Below, piece after piece: positions 25,300 to 35,743 of a stretch of 64,000 nt of DNA; within the stretch, counting starts at the first letter, position 1, and each line of letters begins with the position of its first letter. The stretch is taken from contig NZ_PYWB01000003.1 of assembly GCF_003056345.1 (NCBI RefSeq), forward strand, positions 186,001 through 250,000, given 5' to 3'. The notes under the pieces were generated by a model. It had not been told where the DNA came from and made no database searches. It saw nothing but the letters and a program-made list of their open reading frames with translations. The translations under genes and the position numbers were made by a program. This DNA is from Devosia submarina (lineage in GTDB: Bacteria; Pseudomonadota; Alphaproteobacteria; Rhizobiales; Devosiaceae).

Positions 25300-26748
25300 G
25301 TGCCCCAGCCGCCTACGACGATTGTGGATGAACTGGGCATTGCCCTGGCCAATCTGGCGGACAGCGCGACCGGCGCTTTCATCCCTACCCTGCGCCTGGG
25401 TGTGACGGGGCTGAGCCGTGCGGGCAAGACGATTTTCATCACCGCCCTTGTGCACAATTTGCTCACCGGCGGTCGACTTCCGGGCTTTACGCCCATGGCA
25501 GAAGGGCGGTTTATCGGCGCGCAGCTGGCCGAATATCCTGACGCAACTATTCCACGCTTTGCCTATGAACAGCATCTGGCAACCCTGACAGGGCCGACGC
25601 CTGCATGGCCCGAAGGAACGCGGCGTATCTCGCAATTGAGGTTAGTTCTGAAATTCCAGTCAGCCAGTTGGCGGGCGCGGCTGTCCGGCCCCTCGACGCT
25701 CAATCTTGATATCGTTGATTATCCCGGCGAGTGGCTGCTGGACCTGCCGCTTCTAGGATTGAGCTTTGCTGAATGGAGCATTGAGGCGCTGGAGCGGGCG
25801 CGCCAGCCAGGATCGGGTAAGGAAGCCAAGCCCTTTCTTGATTTGCTTGCGAGCATTGATCCCGGCCAGGCAGCCAACGATGTCGATGCAGAACAGCTTG
25901 CGGCCGCTTTCACCGAATATCTCCGGCGTAGCCAAGAGCACGGCGCGCTGTCGAGCCTGCCCCCTGGACGTTTTCTGTTGCCGGGGGACCTTGAAGGCTC
26001 GCCAGCCCTGACTTTTGCGCCACTACCAGCCGGAGGACCGCAACGCGGCTCGACGCTCTACAGCATGCTGGAGCATCGCTACGAAGCCTACAAGGACCGG
26101 GTGGTTCGCCCCTTCTTTCGCGAGCACTTTGCCCGGCTCGACCGGCAAGTGGTGCTGGTGGACACGTTGCGGGCGCTAAATGCGGGGCCTGCTGCCGTTG
26201 CGGATCTCGAAACTGCCCTGAGTGCCGTTCTAGCCTGCTTCAGGCAAGGCGAGAGCAATCTGCTGTTGCGCCCGTTTACCCGCAAGATCGACCGCATCCT
26301 GTTTGCCGCAACCAAGGCCGACCATGTTCATCACACGAGCCACAACCGGCTCGAGGCGATCCTCAATCGGCTGGTGGCCAATGCCGCAAGACGGGCCCGG
26401 TTTGCCGGGGCCGAAACCAAGTCAATGGCAATTGCGGGCATCAGGGCTACGCGCGAAGGTACGATCAACGAGAATGGCGAACAACTGCCCACCATAATTG
26501 GGACACCGCTTGAGGGGGAAATGCTTGGCAGCACTCTTTACGATGGCAAGAGTGAAATCGCTTTGTTTCCCGGGGATTTACCTGAGCGGCCCGATTCATT
26601 GTTTGAGAACGGAAGTCCAGTTTCACTGAACTTCCTGCGCTTCGCGCCGCCACGAGGTTTGGAGCACAATTTCAATGGGGATTTGGTGCTGCCGCATATC
26701 CGCTTTGACCGTGCCCTTGATTACCTGATCGGAGATTGGCTCAAGTGA
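25300..26748 (+). CDS. ycjX: YcjX-family P-loop protein (DUF463)
   Basis: YcjX proteins are putative GTPase/ATPase proteins of unknown biochemical role, found in many proteobacteria next to a membrane partner, YcjF. The 482-residue product has Walker A GLSRAGKT (37-44) with the family context GVTGLSRAGKTIFITALVHN, DIVDYPGEWLLDLPLLG, and DRQVVLVDTLRALNAGP. GTG at 25300 was chosen because GAGAG precedes it; a TTG 48 bases upstream is the alternative. The stop overlaps the next start (GTGA). Confidence 0.9.
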   Translation: MPQPPTTIVDELGIALANLADSATGAFIPTLRLGVTGLSRAGKTIFITALVHNLLTGGRLPGFTPMAEGRFIGAQLAEYPDATIPRFAYEQHLATLTGPTPAWPEGTRRISQLRLVLKFQSASWRARLSGPSTLNLDIVDYPGEWLLDLPLLGLSFAEWSIEALERARQPGSGKEAKPFLDLLASIDPGQAANDVDAEQLAAAFTEYLRRSQEHGALSSLPPGRFLLPGDLEGSPALTFAPLPAGGPQRGSTLYSMLEHRYEAYKDRVVRPFFREHFARLDRQVVLVDTLRALNAGPAAVADLETALSAVLACFRQGESNLLLRPFTRKIDRILFAATKADHVHHTSHNRLEAILNRLVANAARRARFAGAETKSMAIAGIRATREGTINENGEQLPTIIGTPLEGEMLGSTLYDGKSEIALFPGDLPERPDSLFENGSPVSLNFLRFAPPRGLEHNFNGDLVLPHIRFDRALDYLIGDWLK

Positions 26749-27758
26749 AGCAACCAATCGCCCATCCTGTCCCTCCTGAGGCAAGCGCGGCGGCCACTCG
26801 CGCACCGCGTGCCTACTCGCCGGAAAGTGCAATTGTTTCGGAGCCCGTGTTCGATGCCGAGACTGCTGAAACGCTTGCTGCTCCGCCAGCGCGACGCATG
26901 GGCGGGCTTGGGCGGCTTGCTTGGACTGCGGCAGGCATTTTGGTCTCTGCGGGGCTGGGCCTCGCCGCAGACCGCCTGATCCGCAACCTTTTCGAAGCAC
27001 ATCACTGGCTGGGTTGGCTGGGCCTTGCCGTGCTCGCTCTACTCATACTCGCCCTTGTGGTGCTGGCCACTCGTGAAGCCTTTGCCCTGCGGCGCCTGCG
27101 AGTTTTGGATGAGCTCCAGGGTGACGCGGCATTGGCTTCAGCGGAGAATGACCGGCACCGCGCCAGGGCTGTGCTTGCTCGGCTCCTGGGCGTCTATAGC
27201 GCTAGGGCTGACCTCGCGCGTGCCCGGCAGTCGGTCAAAGAAAATTTGCCGCATCTGTTCGACGGACAGGAAATCATCGCCTTGGGCGAGCGCAACCTCA
27301 TGAGCCCGCTGGATGCCCGGGCAAAGGCGCTGACGGCGGCGTCGGCCCGACGGGTGGCCCTGGTGACTGCCGTGTCGCCACGTGCCTTGGTAGACATTGC
27401 CTTTGTTGTTTACGAAAGCATTCGCCTCGCTGGAGCCATTGCAGCGCTCTACGGAGCCCGCCCAGGCTTTTTCGGCTTTTGGCGACTCACAGGCGCTGTA
27501 CTGGCCCATCTTGCCGTCACAGGCGGCCTGGTGCTCACCGACGGCATTGTTGAGCAGCTTGTAGGGCAAGGAATTGCTGCCAAGCTGTCTGCACGGCTGG
27601 GCGAGGGCGTGGTGAATGGCTTGATGACCGTCCGCGTCGGCATTGCGGCAATGCGGGTTGTTCGGCCAGTGCCATTCCAGACCTTGCCGCAGCCATTGGT
27701 GCGCGACTTCATCCCCGAGCTTACAAAGCTCGTTGGTGATACCGCCAAGCAGGGCTGA
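26745..27758 (+). CDS. ycjF: YcjF-family membrane protein (DUF697/TIGR01620)
   Basis: The 337-residue product has two N-terminal transmembrane helices (about 50-75 and 82-105, AAGILVSAGLGLAADRLI and WLGLAVLALLILALVVLATR) followed by a helical cytoplasmic part. A DUF697-type C-terminal segment with hydrophobic helices follows (about 200-290). The GTG start overlaps the ycjX stop by four bases, as in the standard ycjX-ycjF operon, indicating a joint function that is not known. Convergent with the EAL gene, only five bases away. Confidence 0.87.
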   Translation: MKQPIAHPVPPEASAAATRAPRAYSPESAIVSEPVFDAETAETLAAPPARRMGGLGRLAWTAAGILVSAGLGLAADRLIRNLFEAHHWLGWLGLAVLALLILALVVLATREAFALRRLRVLDELQGDAALASAENDRHRARAVLARLLGVYSARADLARARQSVKENLPHLFDGQEIIALGERNLMSPLDARAKALTAASARRVALVTAVSPRALVDIAFVVYESIRLAGAIAALYGARPGFFGFWRLTGAVLAHLAVTGGLVLTDGIVEQLVGQGIAAKLSARLGEGVVNGLMTVRVGIAAMRVVRPVPFQTLPQPLVRDFIPELTKLVGDTAKQG

Positions 27759-27763
27759 AGGCC

Positions 27764-28525
27764 TTAGGCGGCCCTCGCCATTTCTCCCATGGAAACGAAG
27801 CTTTCGAGCTTCGGCTTGGCAAAGAAATAGCCCTGGAAGAGCTTGATACCCAGGGCGCGCAGAACAGCAAGCTCCTCGGCCGTCTCAATACCTTCAGCGA
27901 GCAAGACGATGTTCAACTCGGCAGCAATGCCGGCCAGGCCTCGTACAATCGCCTGCTTGACATGCGAGGACTCGATGCCGCGCAACAATTCCATGTCGAG
28001 CTTGATCAGATCGGTTTGAAAGCGGGAGAGCAACGACAAGCCTGCATAGCCGGCGCCGAAATCATCAAGCGCGGTCGTGAAGCCCATCCTGCGGTATTCA
28101 TTGACGATGTTGGTGACGTGATCGACATCGGACATGCGTTCGTTTTCAGTGAATTCGAACATGAGCCGGCTTGGATCGAAATGGGTGCGGGCGGCCGTTT
28201 CCAGCGTTGCACGGATGCAGGCGCGGGGCTCGTAGACAGCGTTGGGCATGAAGTTGATGCTGAGCTTGGCGTCATTGTTGCCGATAGAAGCGGCGGCCAG
28301 TTCGATGGCTTTCACCCGGCACGCCTGGTCGAAGGCATAGCGGTTCTTGTCCGTGACCTGGCTCAGGACCTCATAGGCGCCCTGCCCGGCCACGCCGCGC
28401 ACCAGTGCCTCATAGCCCCAGATCCGGCCCGCCGACATGTCGAGGATGGGCTGGAAGGCCATGGTGAAGGGAATGGAAAAAGAACTGGCGTCGGTGTTGC
28501 GACAACCTTCACAGCTGGTGGCCAT
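27764..28525 (-). CDS. Stand-alone EAL-domain cyclic-di-GMP phosphodiesterase
   Basis: EAL domains hydrolyse cyclic-di-GMP, favouring motility over biofilm. The 253-residue product is essentially one EAL domain. It contains YEALVRG, NFMPNA, FTENE, DDFGAGYAGLSLL, KLDMELL, EGIET and FQGYFFAKP, so the main metal and catalytic residues appear intact. It starts with a short CEGC-containing segment (MATSCEGCRN) that could bind a metal or be redox-active. ATG at 28525 was chosen because the residues before it look unstructured. Gene neighbours do not reveal a partner. Confidence 0.9.
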   Translation of the reverse strand: MATSCEGCRNTDASSFSIPFTMAFQPILDMSAGRIWGYEALVRGVAGQGAYEVLSQVTDKNRYAFDQACRVKAIELAAASIGNNDAKLSINFMPNAVYEPRACIRATLETAARTHFDPSRLMFEFTENERMSDVDHVTNIVNEYRRMGFTTALDDFGAGYAGLSLLSRFQTDLIKLDMELLRGIESSHVKQAIVRGLAGIAAELNIVLLAEGIETAEELAVLRALGIKLFQGYFFAKPKLESFVSMGEMARAA

Positions 28526-28633
28526 AGGGCTCTGCTCATTGCGTGCGGGACAAATATTGAGCACAGAGTCGCGCAAATTAGTTAAGCAGGCTGAAAGGCT
28601 TGGCCGTTGAGTGACCGACGGCAACAACTATTG

Positions 28634-29056
28634 TCATTCGGCAGCGATGCTCGGAACGCCCCCTACAAGCTGATGCGGGCGGGCAGCACGGGGATTCTCA
28701 AAGAAGTACTGGCGCCTGGCTTCCAGGACCTTGCTCCGATTTTCAATGGCCCATTGCCCCAGTGCATGGAGCGGCCGCTGGAGGTCGCGGCCGAGTTCGG
28801 TCAGCTCGTAGTCGACGCGTGGCGGGATGGAGGGGGTGACTGTGCGGGTGACGAAGCCGTCCATTTCGAGCTCGCGCAGTGTTGCGGTCAGCACCTTCTG
28901 GCTGATGCCGCCAACCATGCGCTTGATCTCGGAGAAGCGCATTGGACCATCGCTTAGCGTGTTGATGACCAGCACGGTCCACTTGCCGCCGATCTGGTGC
29001 AGGATTTCACCCACGGGGCGGCAATCGTGCTCAACGGTTTCAGCCGATGGTTTCAT
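28634..29056 (-). CDS. HxlR-family transcriptional regulator
   Basis: HxlR proteins are small winged-helix regulators. The 140-residue product has the family core CRPVGEILHQIGGKWTVLVI, then RFSEIKRMVGGISQKVLTAT and LRELEMDGFVTRTVTPSIPP, ending in LTELGRDLQRPLHALGQWA. The start at 29056 has AAGGG seven bases upstream; a further in-frame start 48 bases upstream is possible. HxlR genes often regulate a divergent neighbour. Here the nearest upstream gene is a ferredoxin in the same direction, so the target is unclear. Confidence 0.88.
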   Translation of the reverse strand: MKPSAETVEHDCRPVGEILHQIGGKWTVLVINTLSDGPMRFSEIKRMVGGISQKVLTATLRELEMDGFVTRTVTPSIPPRVDYELTELGRDLQRPLHALGQWAIENRSKVLEARRQYFFENPRAARPHQLVGGVPSIAAE

Positions 29057-29218
29057 TATGGTGCCCTTGTCGCCGCGCTGCCGTTCGGCAGCAAGGTTAT
29101 TCATGTAGCGTCAGTTACGAATGAATACCAGTGTCGGCAACAAAAAACAGTGCTGTTCCGAGATGCACCTTTATCCACAGCAACAGGGCTAAGCTTTTGT
29201 TTTAATTAGCTGAGAAGC

Positions 29219-29539
29219 TCAGTCTTTGCCTGCACTAGGGGCCAAGGTGAGCTTTAGGCCGTCCAGCGCATCGCTCATCAGGATCTGGCATGACAAGCGC
29301 GAAGTAGGGCGGACGTCGCCAACACTATCCAGCATGTCCTCTTCTTCCTCGCTGGGCTTGCCAACGGCGTCGGTCCAGGCGGGATCGACATAGACGTGGC
29401 AGGTGGCGCAGCTGAGGGCGCCGCCGCATTCGGCCTTGATGTTAAGTCCCCAATCGCGGATCACTTCCATGACGCGCCAGCCCTCAAGCCCTTCGAGCTC
29501 GTGGTTTTCGCCGGCCTGGTCGGTGACGTGGATGATCAT
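29219..29539 (-). CDS. 2Fe-2S ferredoxin (adrenodoxin type)
   Basis: The 106-residue product carries the cluster ligands in [16 protein letters not shown] (C-X5-C-X2-C) and the fourth Cys in SRLSCQI. Length and motifs match the adrenodoxin/putidaredoxin class of electron carriers. It lies 71 bases downstream of the ferredoxin-NADP reductase gene in the same direction, so the two probably work as a pair. A close paralogue is encoded at 35744-36064, on the other side of the sulfur genes. Confidence 0.92.
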   Translation of the reverse strand: MIIHVTDQAGENHELEGLEGWRVMEVIRDWGLNIKAECGGALSCATCHVYVDPAWTDAVGKPSEEEEDMLDSVGDVRPTSRLSCQILMSDALDGLKLTLAPSAGKD

Positions 29540-29610
29540 GGGGCGCTCCTTAGCGCAGGGGACTTAGCGTTCATGGGCTGGAGCCGCAAGCTCAAGAGTT
29601 CCGGAGAGGT

Positions 29611-30738
<1,128 letters not shown>

Positions 30739-30766
30739 TGTTGTTATTGATGCGCGATCCCGCTAT

Positions 30767-32044
30767 TCAGGACACACGGCGAAGGAAGGGGCGCGTGCCG
30801 ACGGGAATTTCGGCTGTGCCGACGGGCTGGTAGAAGATGTTCACTTCGGGCAGGCGGTTCTCGATCAGGGCCTGGCGGGTAGGCTCATGAGTCACCACGA
30901 AAGCATTGATTCCGCAGCGGCGCATCAGCGGAATCTGGTCCTGCAAAACGTCACCAATGGCCCTGATCTCGTTAGCGTACTGATAACGTTGAGACAGCAA
31001 ACGGGCGGTTGAATAGCCACGTCCGTCAGTGAAGCCCGGGAACTGGATGGCGACCGAAGCAAAGCGGTGAAGGTCGGCTTCCACGTCCTCGATCCGGTCG
31101 CCCGGCGCAACCAGAAGACCAAGCGGATGCGGGTTGGCCAAGATGGCTTCGCGGTTGGCGAGGAACACGGGGAGCGGCACATGCTTGTAGCTTGCGCCGG
31201 TCGGCTCGTCGCCCTCGGCCCAGGCATGGAATGGATCAGCGATAAAGCCACCGTTCTTCCATAGTGTGTGTCGGGTGGCAGGGGCAGTCATGGGCGAGGC
31301 GATCGCTCCGTTGAAGTCGAAATGGATGCCGCACTCTTTTTTGTTGAGGCCGCGCCAGCGACCAGCGCGCGGGTCTTCGCCCTCGGCAACCACTGAGGTG
31401 CAAGGCGCGCAGCCGATCGATTTGTAGCCCTTAGCGAACAGCGGGTGCTCGGGCAAGCCATGCTCGATCTTATAGCGATTAACGTCGGCGTCGGAGAAAT
31501 AGGCGAGCGGATTGACCTTGATGCGATCATCGCTGGTCAATTCGAAATGGGGCAGCACGCCACGCTCAACCGTCTGGAAGCGCTTGCGGCCAGTAACCCA
31601 GCCGCCGAACTGCTCGGTGATGGGCTCGAGCGGCTCGGTCTTGCGGATGTGGCAGCAAGAGTCGGGATCGGTTTCCCAGAGCGTTCCGGCCGGATCGAAG
31701 CGCTCCACGTCAGCCTGGTTGGGATAGATCGCCTGAACATTGATCAGGCCCAGATGCTTCTTGAGCGCCTCGACATAGTCGAGCGTTTCGGTGAAGTGCT
31801 TGCCGGTCTCAAGGAAATAAACGGGAAGGCTCGGATCCACCTGCGCCACAAGGTGCAGCAGCACGGCCGAGTCGGCGCCGAAGGAGGAGACAATTGCGAG
31901 GTCGCCCGGCAGGACGTCGCTCGCGGCATAGCGCAGCACGCCAAGGGCGTCCATTTCGTCGAACATGCCATTGAGCGCTATGATGCCAAGCGCGCGCAGC
32001 TTGTCATGCGCGGGCTGGGCCGGTGCGAGTTTAGGCAGTGCCAT
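30767..32044 (-). CDS. cysH: APS reductase (CysH) fused to a DUF934 domain
   Basis: The N-terminal part (about 1-255) is an assimilatory adenylyl-sulfate reductase: it has SSFGADSAVLLHL, the iron-sulfur ligands C130-C131 and C212-x-x-C215, and the catalytic motif KKECGIH (C238). The Cys pairs mark the APS-using, 4Fe-4S class. The C-terminal part (about 285-425; FLANREAILANPHPLGLLVA, IQFPGFTDGRGYSTARLL, QIPLMRRCGINAFVV) is a DUF934 domain, which in relatives is a separate protein of the same operon. ATG at 32044 overlaps the cysI stop. The single 425-codon frame has no internal stop. Confidence 0.9.
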   Translation of the reverse strand: MALPKLAPAQPAHDKLRALGIIALNGMFDEMDALGVLRYAASDVLPGDLAIVSSFGADSAVLLHLVAQVDPSLPVYFLETGKHFTETLDYVEALKKHLGLINVQAIYPNQADVERFDPAGTLWETDPDSCCHIRKTEPLEPITEQFGGWVTGRKRFQTVERGVLPHFELTSDDRIKVNPLAYFSDADVNRYKIEHGLPEHPLFAKGYKSIGCAPCTSVVAEGEDPRAGRWRGLNKKECGIHFDFNGAIASPMTAPATRHTLWKNGGFIADPFHAWAEGDEPTGASYKHVPLPVFLANREAILANPHPLGLLVAPGDRIEDVEADLHRFASVAIQFPGFTDGRGYSTARLLSQRYQYANEIRAIGDVLQDQIPLMRRCGINAFVVTHEPTRQALIENRLPEVNIFYQPVGTAEIPVGTRPFLRRVS

Positions 32045-33689
32045 AAAGGGCCTCCTTGAACGGCGCTTCCCCAAGACGCCGATAGGCTTGGATGAACGTC
32101 TCGTCGGCGCTTTCGCGCTTGGCGATATAGGTGTCGACGAGGGTTTCGATGGCCTTGGGCAATTTCTCGGCTTCGAATCCGGGACCGATGATCTTGCCGA
32201 CGGCAGCCTGCTGCGTAGCGTCGCCACCCAGGGTGATCTGGTAGAGCTCGCCGCCCTTCTTCTCGACGCCCAGAATGCCGATATGGCCGACATGGTGGTG
32301 GCCGCAGGCATTGATGCAGCCCGAAATCTTGATCTTGAGATCGCCGATCTCGGCCTGCCGCTTGGGTTCGGCAAAAGTGCGGCTGATTTCCTGCGCGATC
32401 GGGATCGAGCGAGCATTGGCCAGGGCGCAGAAATCAAGGCCCGGGCAGCAGATCATGTCGGTGATGAGCCCTGTATTGCCCTCAGCCAAGCCAGTGGCCA
32501 ACAGGGCGTCATAAACGGCGCGGAGATCGGCCACCGCAACATGGGGCAGCACGAGGTTCTGCTCGTGGGTCACGCGCAATTCGTCAAAGGCGTAGCGCTC
32601 GGCGATATCGGCGACATCATCCATCTGCTGCGCCGTGGCGTCGCCAGGGGCGCCGCCGATGGGCTTGAGCGAGATGGTGACCGAGGCATAGCCAGGCTCG
32701 CGGTGCGAGTTGATGTTGTTGTCGAGCCAGCGGCCATAGGCCGGATCGATGATGGACTGGTAAGCCACATCGATCTTGGTGGCGGGCTGCGGCGTGAACT
32801 GGGGCGGCGCGAAATAGGCGGTAATACGGTCGACTTCCTCTTGCGGGAGAGTCAGTACGCCACCACGCACTTCGGCAAACTCGGCCTCCACCTGACCCTT
32901 GATCGTTTCAAGGCCTTCCTCGTGCACCAGGATCTTAATGCGCGCCTTGAACTTGTTGTCCCGCCGGCCATAGCGATTGTACACGCGCATGATCGACTCG
33001 AGGTAGGCCAACAGGTGCTCGTTCGGCACGAAGCTGTTGATCAGCTTGCCGATCATGGGCGTACGGCCAAGACCGCCGCCAACCCAGACTTCCCAGCCGA
33101 TATCGCCTGCAGCATTGGTGGCAGCCTGCAGTCCAATATCGTGGAAGCGGATGGCAGCACGATCATTGGGAGAGCCCGTCATCGCGATCTTGAACTTGCG
33201 CGGCAGATAGCTGAACTCGGGGTGAAGGCTAGACCACTGCCGGATGATCTCGGCGACAGGGCGCGGATCGATGATCTCGTCGGCGGCGGCGCCGGCAAAC
33301 TGGTCCGTGGTCGTATTGCGAATGCAATTACCCGAAGTCTGGATCGAGTGCATTTCCACCGAGCCAAGCTCGCGCAAAATGGCGGGCACATCCTTGAGCT
33401 TGGGCCAGTTGAACTGGATGTTCTGCCGGGTGGTAAAGTGGCCATAGCCACGATCATAGGTGCGCGCGATATGGGCCAGCTTGCGCATCTGCCGCGAGGA
33501 CAGGGTGCCATAGGGCACGGCGATACGCAGCATATAGGCATGGAGCTGCAGATAAAGGCCGTTCATCAGCCGCAGGGGGCGAAACTGGTCCTCGCTCAAC
33601 TCGCCTGAAAGGCGGCGATTGATCTGGTCCGTAAACTGCGCAGTGCGCCCGGCAACAAACGCTTCGTCGAATTCGTCATATCGATACAT
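32031..33689 (-). CDS. cysI: Sulfite reductase, siroheme/4Fe-4S hemoprotein CysI
   Basis: The enzyme reduces sulfite to sulfide with six electrons. The 552-residue product has two nitrite/sulfite reductase repeats. Features include RTYDRGYGHFTTRQNIQFNW, SGNCIRNTTTD, and the cluster/siroheme ligands in CCPGLDFCALANA and SGCINACGHHHVGHIGILG. No flavodoxin-like partner (CysJ) is nearby, so electrons probably come from ferredoxin. The start at 33689 follows GAGGA by six bases. It overlaps DUF2849 upstream and cysH downstream by about 14 bases each. Confidence 0.93.
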   Translation of the reverse strand: MYRYDEFDEAFVAGRTAQFTDQINRRLSGELSEDQFRPLRLMNGLYLQLHAYMLRIAVPYGTLSSRQMRKLAHIARTYDRGYGHFTTRQNIQFNWPKLKDVPAILRELGSVEMHSIQTSGNCIRNTTTDQFAGAAADEIIDPRPVAEIIRQWSSLHPEFSYLPRKFKIAMTGSPNDRAAIRFHDIGLQAATNAAGDIGWEVWVGGGLGRTPMIGKLINSFVPNEHLLAYLESIMRVYNRYGRRDNKFKARIKILVHEEGLETIKGQVEAEFAEVRGGVLTLPQEEVDRITAYFAPPQFTPQPATKIDVAYQSIIDPAYGRWLDNNINSHREPGYASVTISLKPIGGAPGDATAQQMDDVADIAERYAFDELRVTHEQNLVLPHVAVADLRAVYDALLATGLAEGNTGLITDMICCPGLDFCALANARSIPIAQEISRTFAEPKRQAEIGDLKIKISGCINACGHHHVGHIGILGVEKKGGELYQITLGGDATQQAAVGKIIGPGFEAEKLPKAIETLVDTYIAKRESADETFIQAYRRLGEAPFKEALYGTA

Positions 33690-34008
33690 GACCGTCCTCA
33701 CCCAAATGCTGGCGGTCGTAGATCTCGCCGTTCAGTGTCAATGGCGCCGTCGGACCCTTGGCCCGAATGCGTTCGCGCAGGCGCTTGGGCGTGATCTGCC
33801 CTTCGAAAAGCGCTACTTCCTCGATCTCGACGCCAACGATACGCCCAGTGGCCTTGGTGGCGTCGATTGCTGCGTCACGCGCGGCAACCTCTTCCTTGGC
33901 AAAGAGCCGGGCAGATTGCAGGTCCTCGACCCAGCTGCCGCCATGATCGAGATAAACCGTCGCGCCGGACGTCAGCTCGTTTCCTGTCAGAATTTCTATG
34001 GATGTCAT
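33676..34008 (-). CDS. DUF2849 protein of the sulfite reductase operon
   Basis: The 110-residue protein has the family pattern ELTSGATVYLDHGGSWVED and ARDAAIDATKATGRIVGVEI. It is found almost exclusively between siroheme synthase and sulfite reductase genes in alphaproteobacteria. Its function is unknown. A role in sulfite reductase maturation or electron delivery is suggested only by gene order. It overlaps cysG by four bases (ATGA) and cysI by 14 bases. Confidence 0.85.
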   Translation of the reverse strand: MTSIEILTGNELTSGATVYLDHGGSWVEDLQSARLFAKEEVAARDAAIDATKATGRIVGVEIEEVALFEGQITPKRLRERIRAKGPTAPLTLNGEIYDRQHLGEDGHVSI

Positions 34009-35405
34009 GCTACCTTGAAGCCTTGCGCAGCCAACCGGGCGCCATCGGCCCAATCGCCGGAGGCGATCGCTGGGCCTACGAAAATGATTGCGGGACCGTC
34101 GGCAAACTGGACGGCGCGCTCGCTCAATGAGCGCAGAGTGCCCACATGGGTGGAAACGTTCGCACGGCCGGCATTGACGACGATGCCGATGGGGGTCAGT
34201 GGGTCGGCGCCATGGTCCACAAGCCGCTTAGCCACTTCTGCCGCCACGGACTTGCCCATGTAGAGGGCCAAGGTCAGACCGGCCTTTGCCAGCGCTGCCC
34301 AATGGTCGAGATCCTGGTCGTTGGCACCATGGGCCGTTGCCATGACAAAGCCGCTGGACACATTGCGCAGGGTAACGGGGGTGGCCGTATCGGCAGCGGC
34401 AGCAAGGGCGGCGCTGACGCCAGGCACGATGCGATAGTCGATGCCAGCCTTGCGCAGAGCATCCAACTCCTCGCCGGCGCGGCCGAACACCATGGGATCG
34501 CCCGATTTGAGGCGTGCGACGCGCTTGCCTTCGCTGGCAAGCCGCACGATCAGGGTGTTGATCTGGGCTTGGGAAAAGCTGTGATGGCCCTTGGCCTTGC
34601 CAACATCGATCCGCTCGGCATCGCGCCGGCCCATGTCCACCACGACGGCGGGAACCAGCTGATCATGCACGATCACATCGGCTTCCTGCAGCAGGCGCTG
34701 GGCACGAAGGGTCAGAAGATCCTCCGATCCGGGCCCTGCCCCGATCAGCCAGACGACGCCCTGCCCCGCGCCTTGCGCCACATGCTGCTCAAGGAGCGCT
34801 TCGGCTTCGTGCAGCCCGGCCGCAGCGCTCTGGCTGGCAGCGGTTTCGATCCTGGGGGAGGTCACCAGCGCTTCGTAGAAGCGACGGCGGCCAGCGCCAT
34901 CGTGAATCAAATTTTCAACACGTTCGCGCAAGCCACCGGCGAGACTCGCGATTTTGCCAAAGCCGGGCGGCAACATGGCCTCGATGCGCGCACGCACGAG
35001 ACGCGCCAGCACCGGCGCCTTGCCTTCGCTGGAGATGGCGATGGTCAGCGGAGCGCGCTCGACAATGGAGGGCGTATAGAAATCGCACTCGGGGGGCACG
35101 TCGACGACGTTGAGCGGGATATTGCGGCTGCGCGCTTCGTGTTTGGCCAGATCGGCATCTGCGCTTTCTTCAGCCACGAAAACGAGGGCGGCCCCGTCGA
35201 GATCCGATGGCTCGAAAGCACGCTCCAGAGCCTGAACGTCGAAGCCTGTAAAATCGGCTTCGATCTGGCGGGAGATAATCACTACCTCAGCAGTAGTCTT
35301 AGTAACCAGCCGGGCCTTGTTGAGGGCTTCATCTCCACCGCCGATGATGACGATGCGTTTGCCCTCGACTTTGTAGCTCAACGGAAATGTGTTGAGAGCG
35401 CCCAT
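34005..35405 (-). CDS. cysG: Siroheme synthase CysG (bifunctional)
   Basis: CysG makes siroheme from uroporphyrinogen III: methylation, NAD-dependent dehydrogenation and iron insertion. The 466-residue product has the N-terminal dehydrogenase/ferrochelatase domain with GKRIVIIGGGDEALNKARL and VVDVPPECDFYTPSIVERAP. The C-terminal methyltransferase domain (from about 220) has VWLIGAGPGSEDLLTLRAQR, ADVIVHDQLV, RLKSGDPMVFGRAGEEL and VPGVSAALAAAA. ATG at 35405 fits the family N-terminus. It heads the operon cysG-DUF2849-cysI-cysH and supplies the siroheme for CysI. Confidence 0.94.
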   Translation of the reverse strand: MGALNTFPLSYKVEGKRIVIIGGGDEALNKARLVTKTTAEVVIISRQIEADFTGFDVQALERAFEPSDLDGAALVFVAEESADADLAKHEARSRNIPLNVVDVPPECDFYTPSIVERAPLTIAISSEGKAPVLARLVRARIEAMLPPGFGKIASLAGGLRERVENLIHDGAGRRRFYEALVTSPRIETAASQSAAAGLHEAEALLEQHVAQGAGQGVVWLIGAGPGSEDLLTLRAQRLLQEADVIVHDQLVPAVVVDMGRRDAERIDVGKAKGHHSFSQAQINTLIVRLASEGKRVARLKSGDPMVFGRAGEELDALRKAGIDYRIVPGVSAALAAAADTATPVTLRNVSSGFVMATAHGANDQDLDHWAALAKAGLTLALYMGKSVAAEVAKRLVDHGADPLTPIGIVVNAGRANVSTHVGTLRSLSERAVQFADGPAIIFVGPAIASGDWADGARLAAQGFKVA

Positions 35406-35743
35406 TTTGATCCTGAAAACAATGACGGGAAAAATAGGCCAAGCCGCTGGTTGCAACAAGGCGTTGAAAATCAATCGCTTGGATATTTCCCTTGGCGCGA
35501 CCGGCTTGGAACAAGCGAGGGGCTTGTAGCGCCGCTGCCGCTAAATGAATCTTAGCGGCACGGGTGCGGAGCAAATTTTGCTCAAGCGGCTATGGCTCTC
35601 ATTCGAGTTTGAATGCCGATCGTCATCCTTGGGCTCGACCCGAGGACATTGCACTTATCTGCGTTTGGCGAAGTGACGAGCCCTCGGGTCGAGCCCGAGG
35701 GTGACGTCTGGAGGGGACTGCGAAACCGTGGATAGAGCGCCGC
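35406..35743. other. 338-base intergenic region with a family B inverted repeat
   Basis: It separates cysG from a ferredoxin gene in the same direction. A family B pair is at 35621-35706. The 210 bases next to cysG presumably hold the operon promoter, but I see no clear operator or riboswitch. Confidence 0.5.
35621..35706. repeat. Dispersed palindromic repeat family B, inverted pair
   Basis: Left arm 35621-35645 (core GGGCTCGACCCGAGG) and right arm 35682-35706 (core CCTCGGGTCGAGCCC) are near-perfect inverted copies. Confidence 0.8.

Noticed and set aside
31965..33608. 547-codon plus-strand frame across cysI
   Set aside because: Shadow of cysI; composition is odd and no ribosome site is present.
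34146..35555. 469-codon plus-strand frame across cysG
   Set aside because: Shadow of the minus-strand cysG gene, which has clear enzyme motifs. The plus-frame translation has no recognisable domain.
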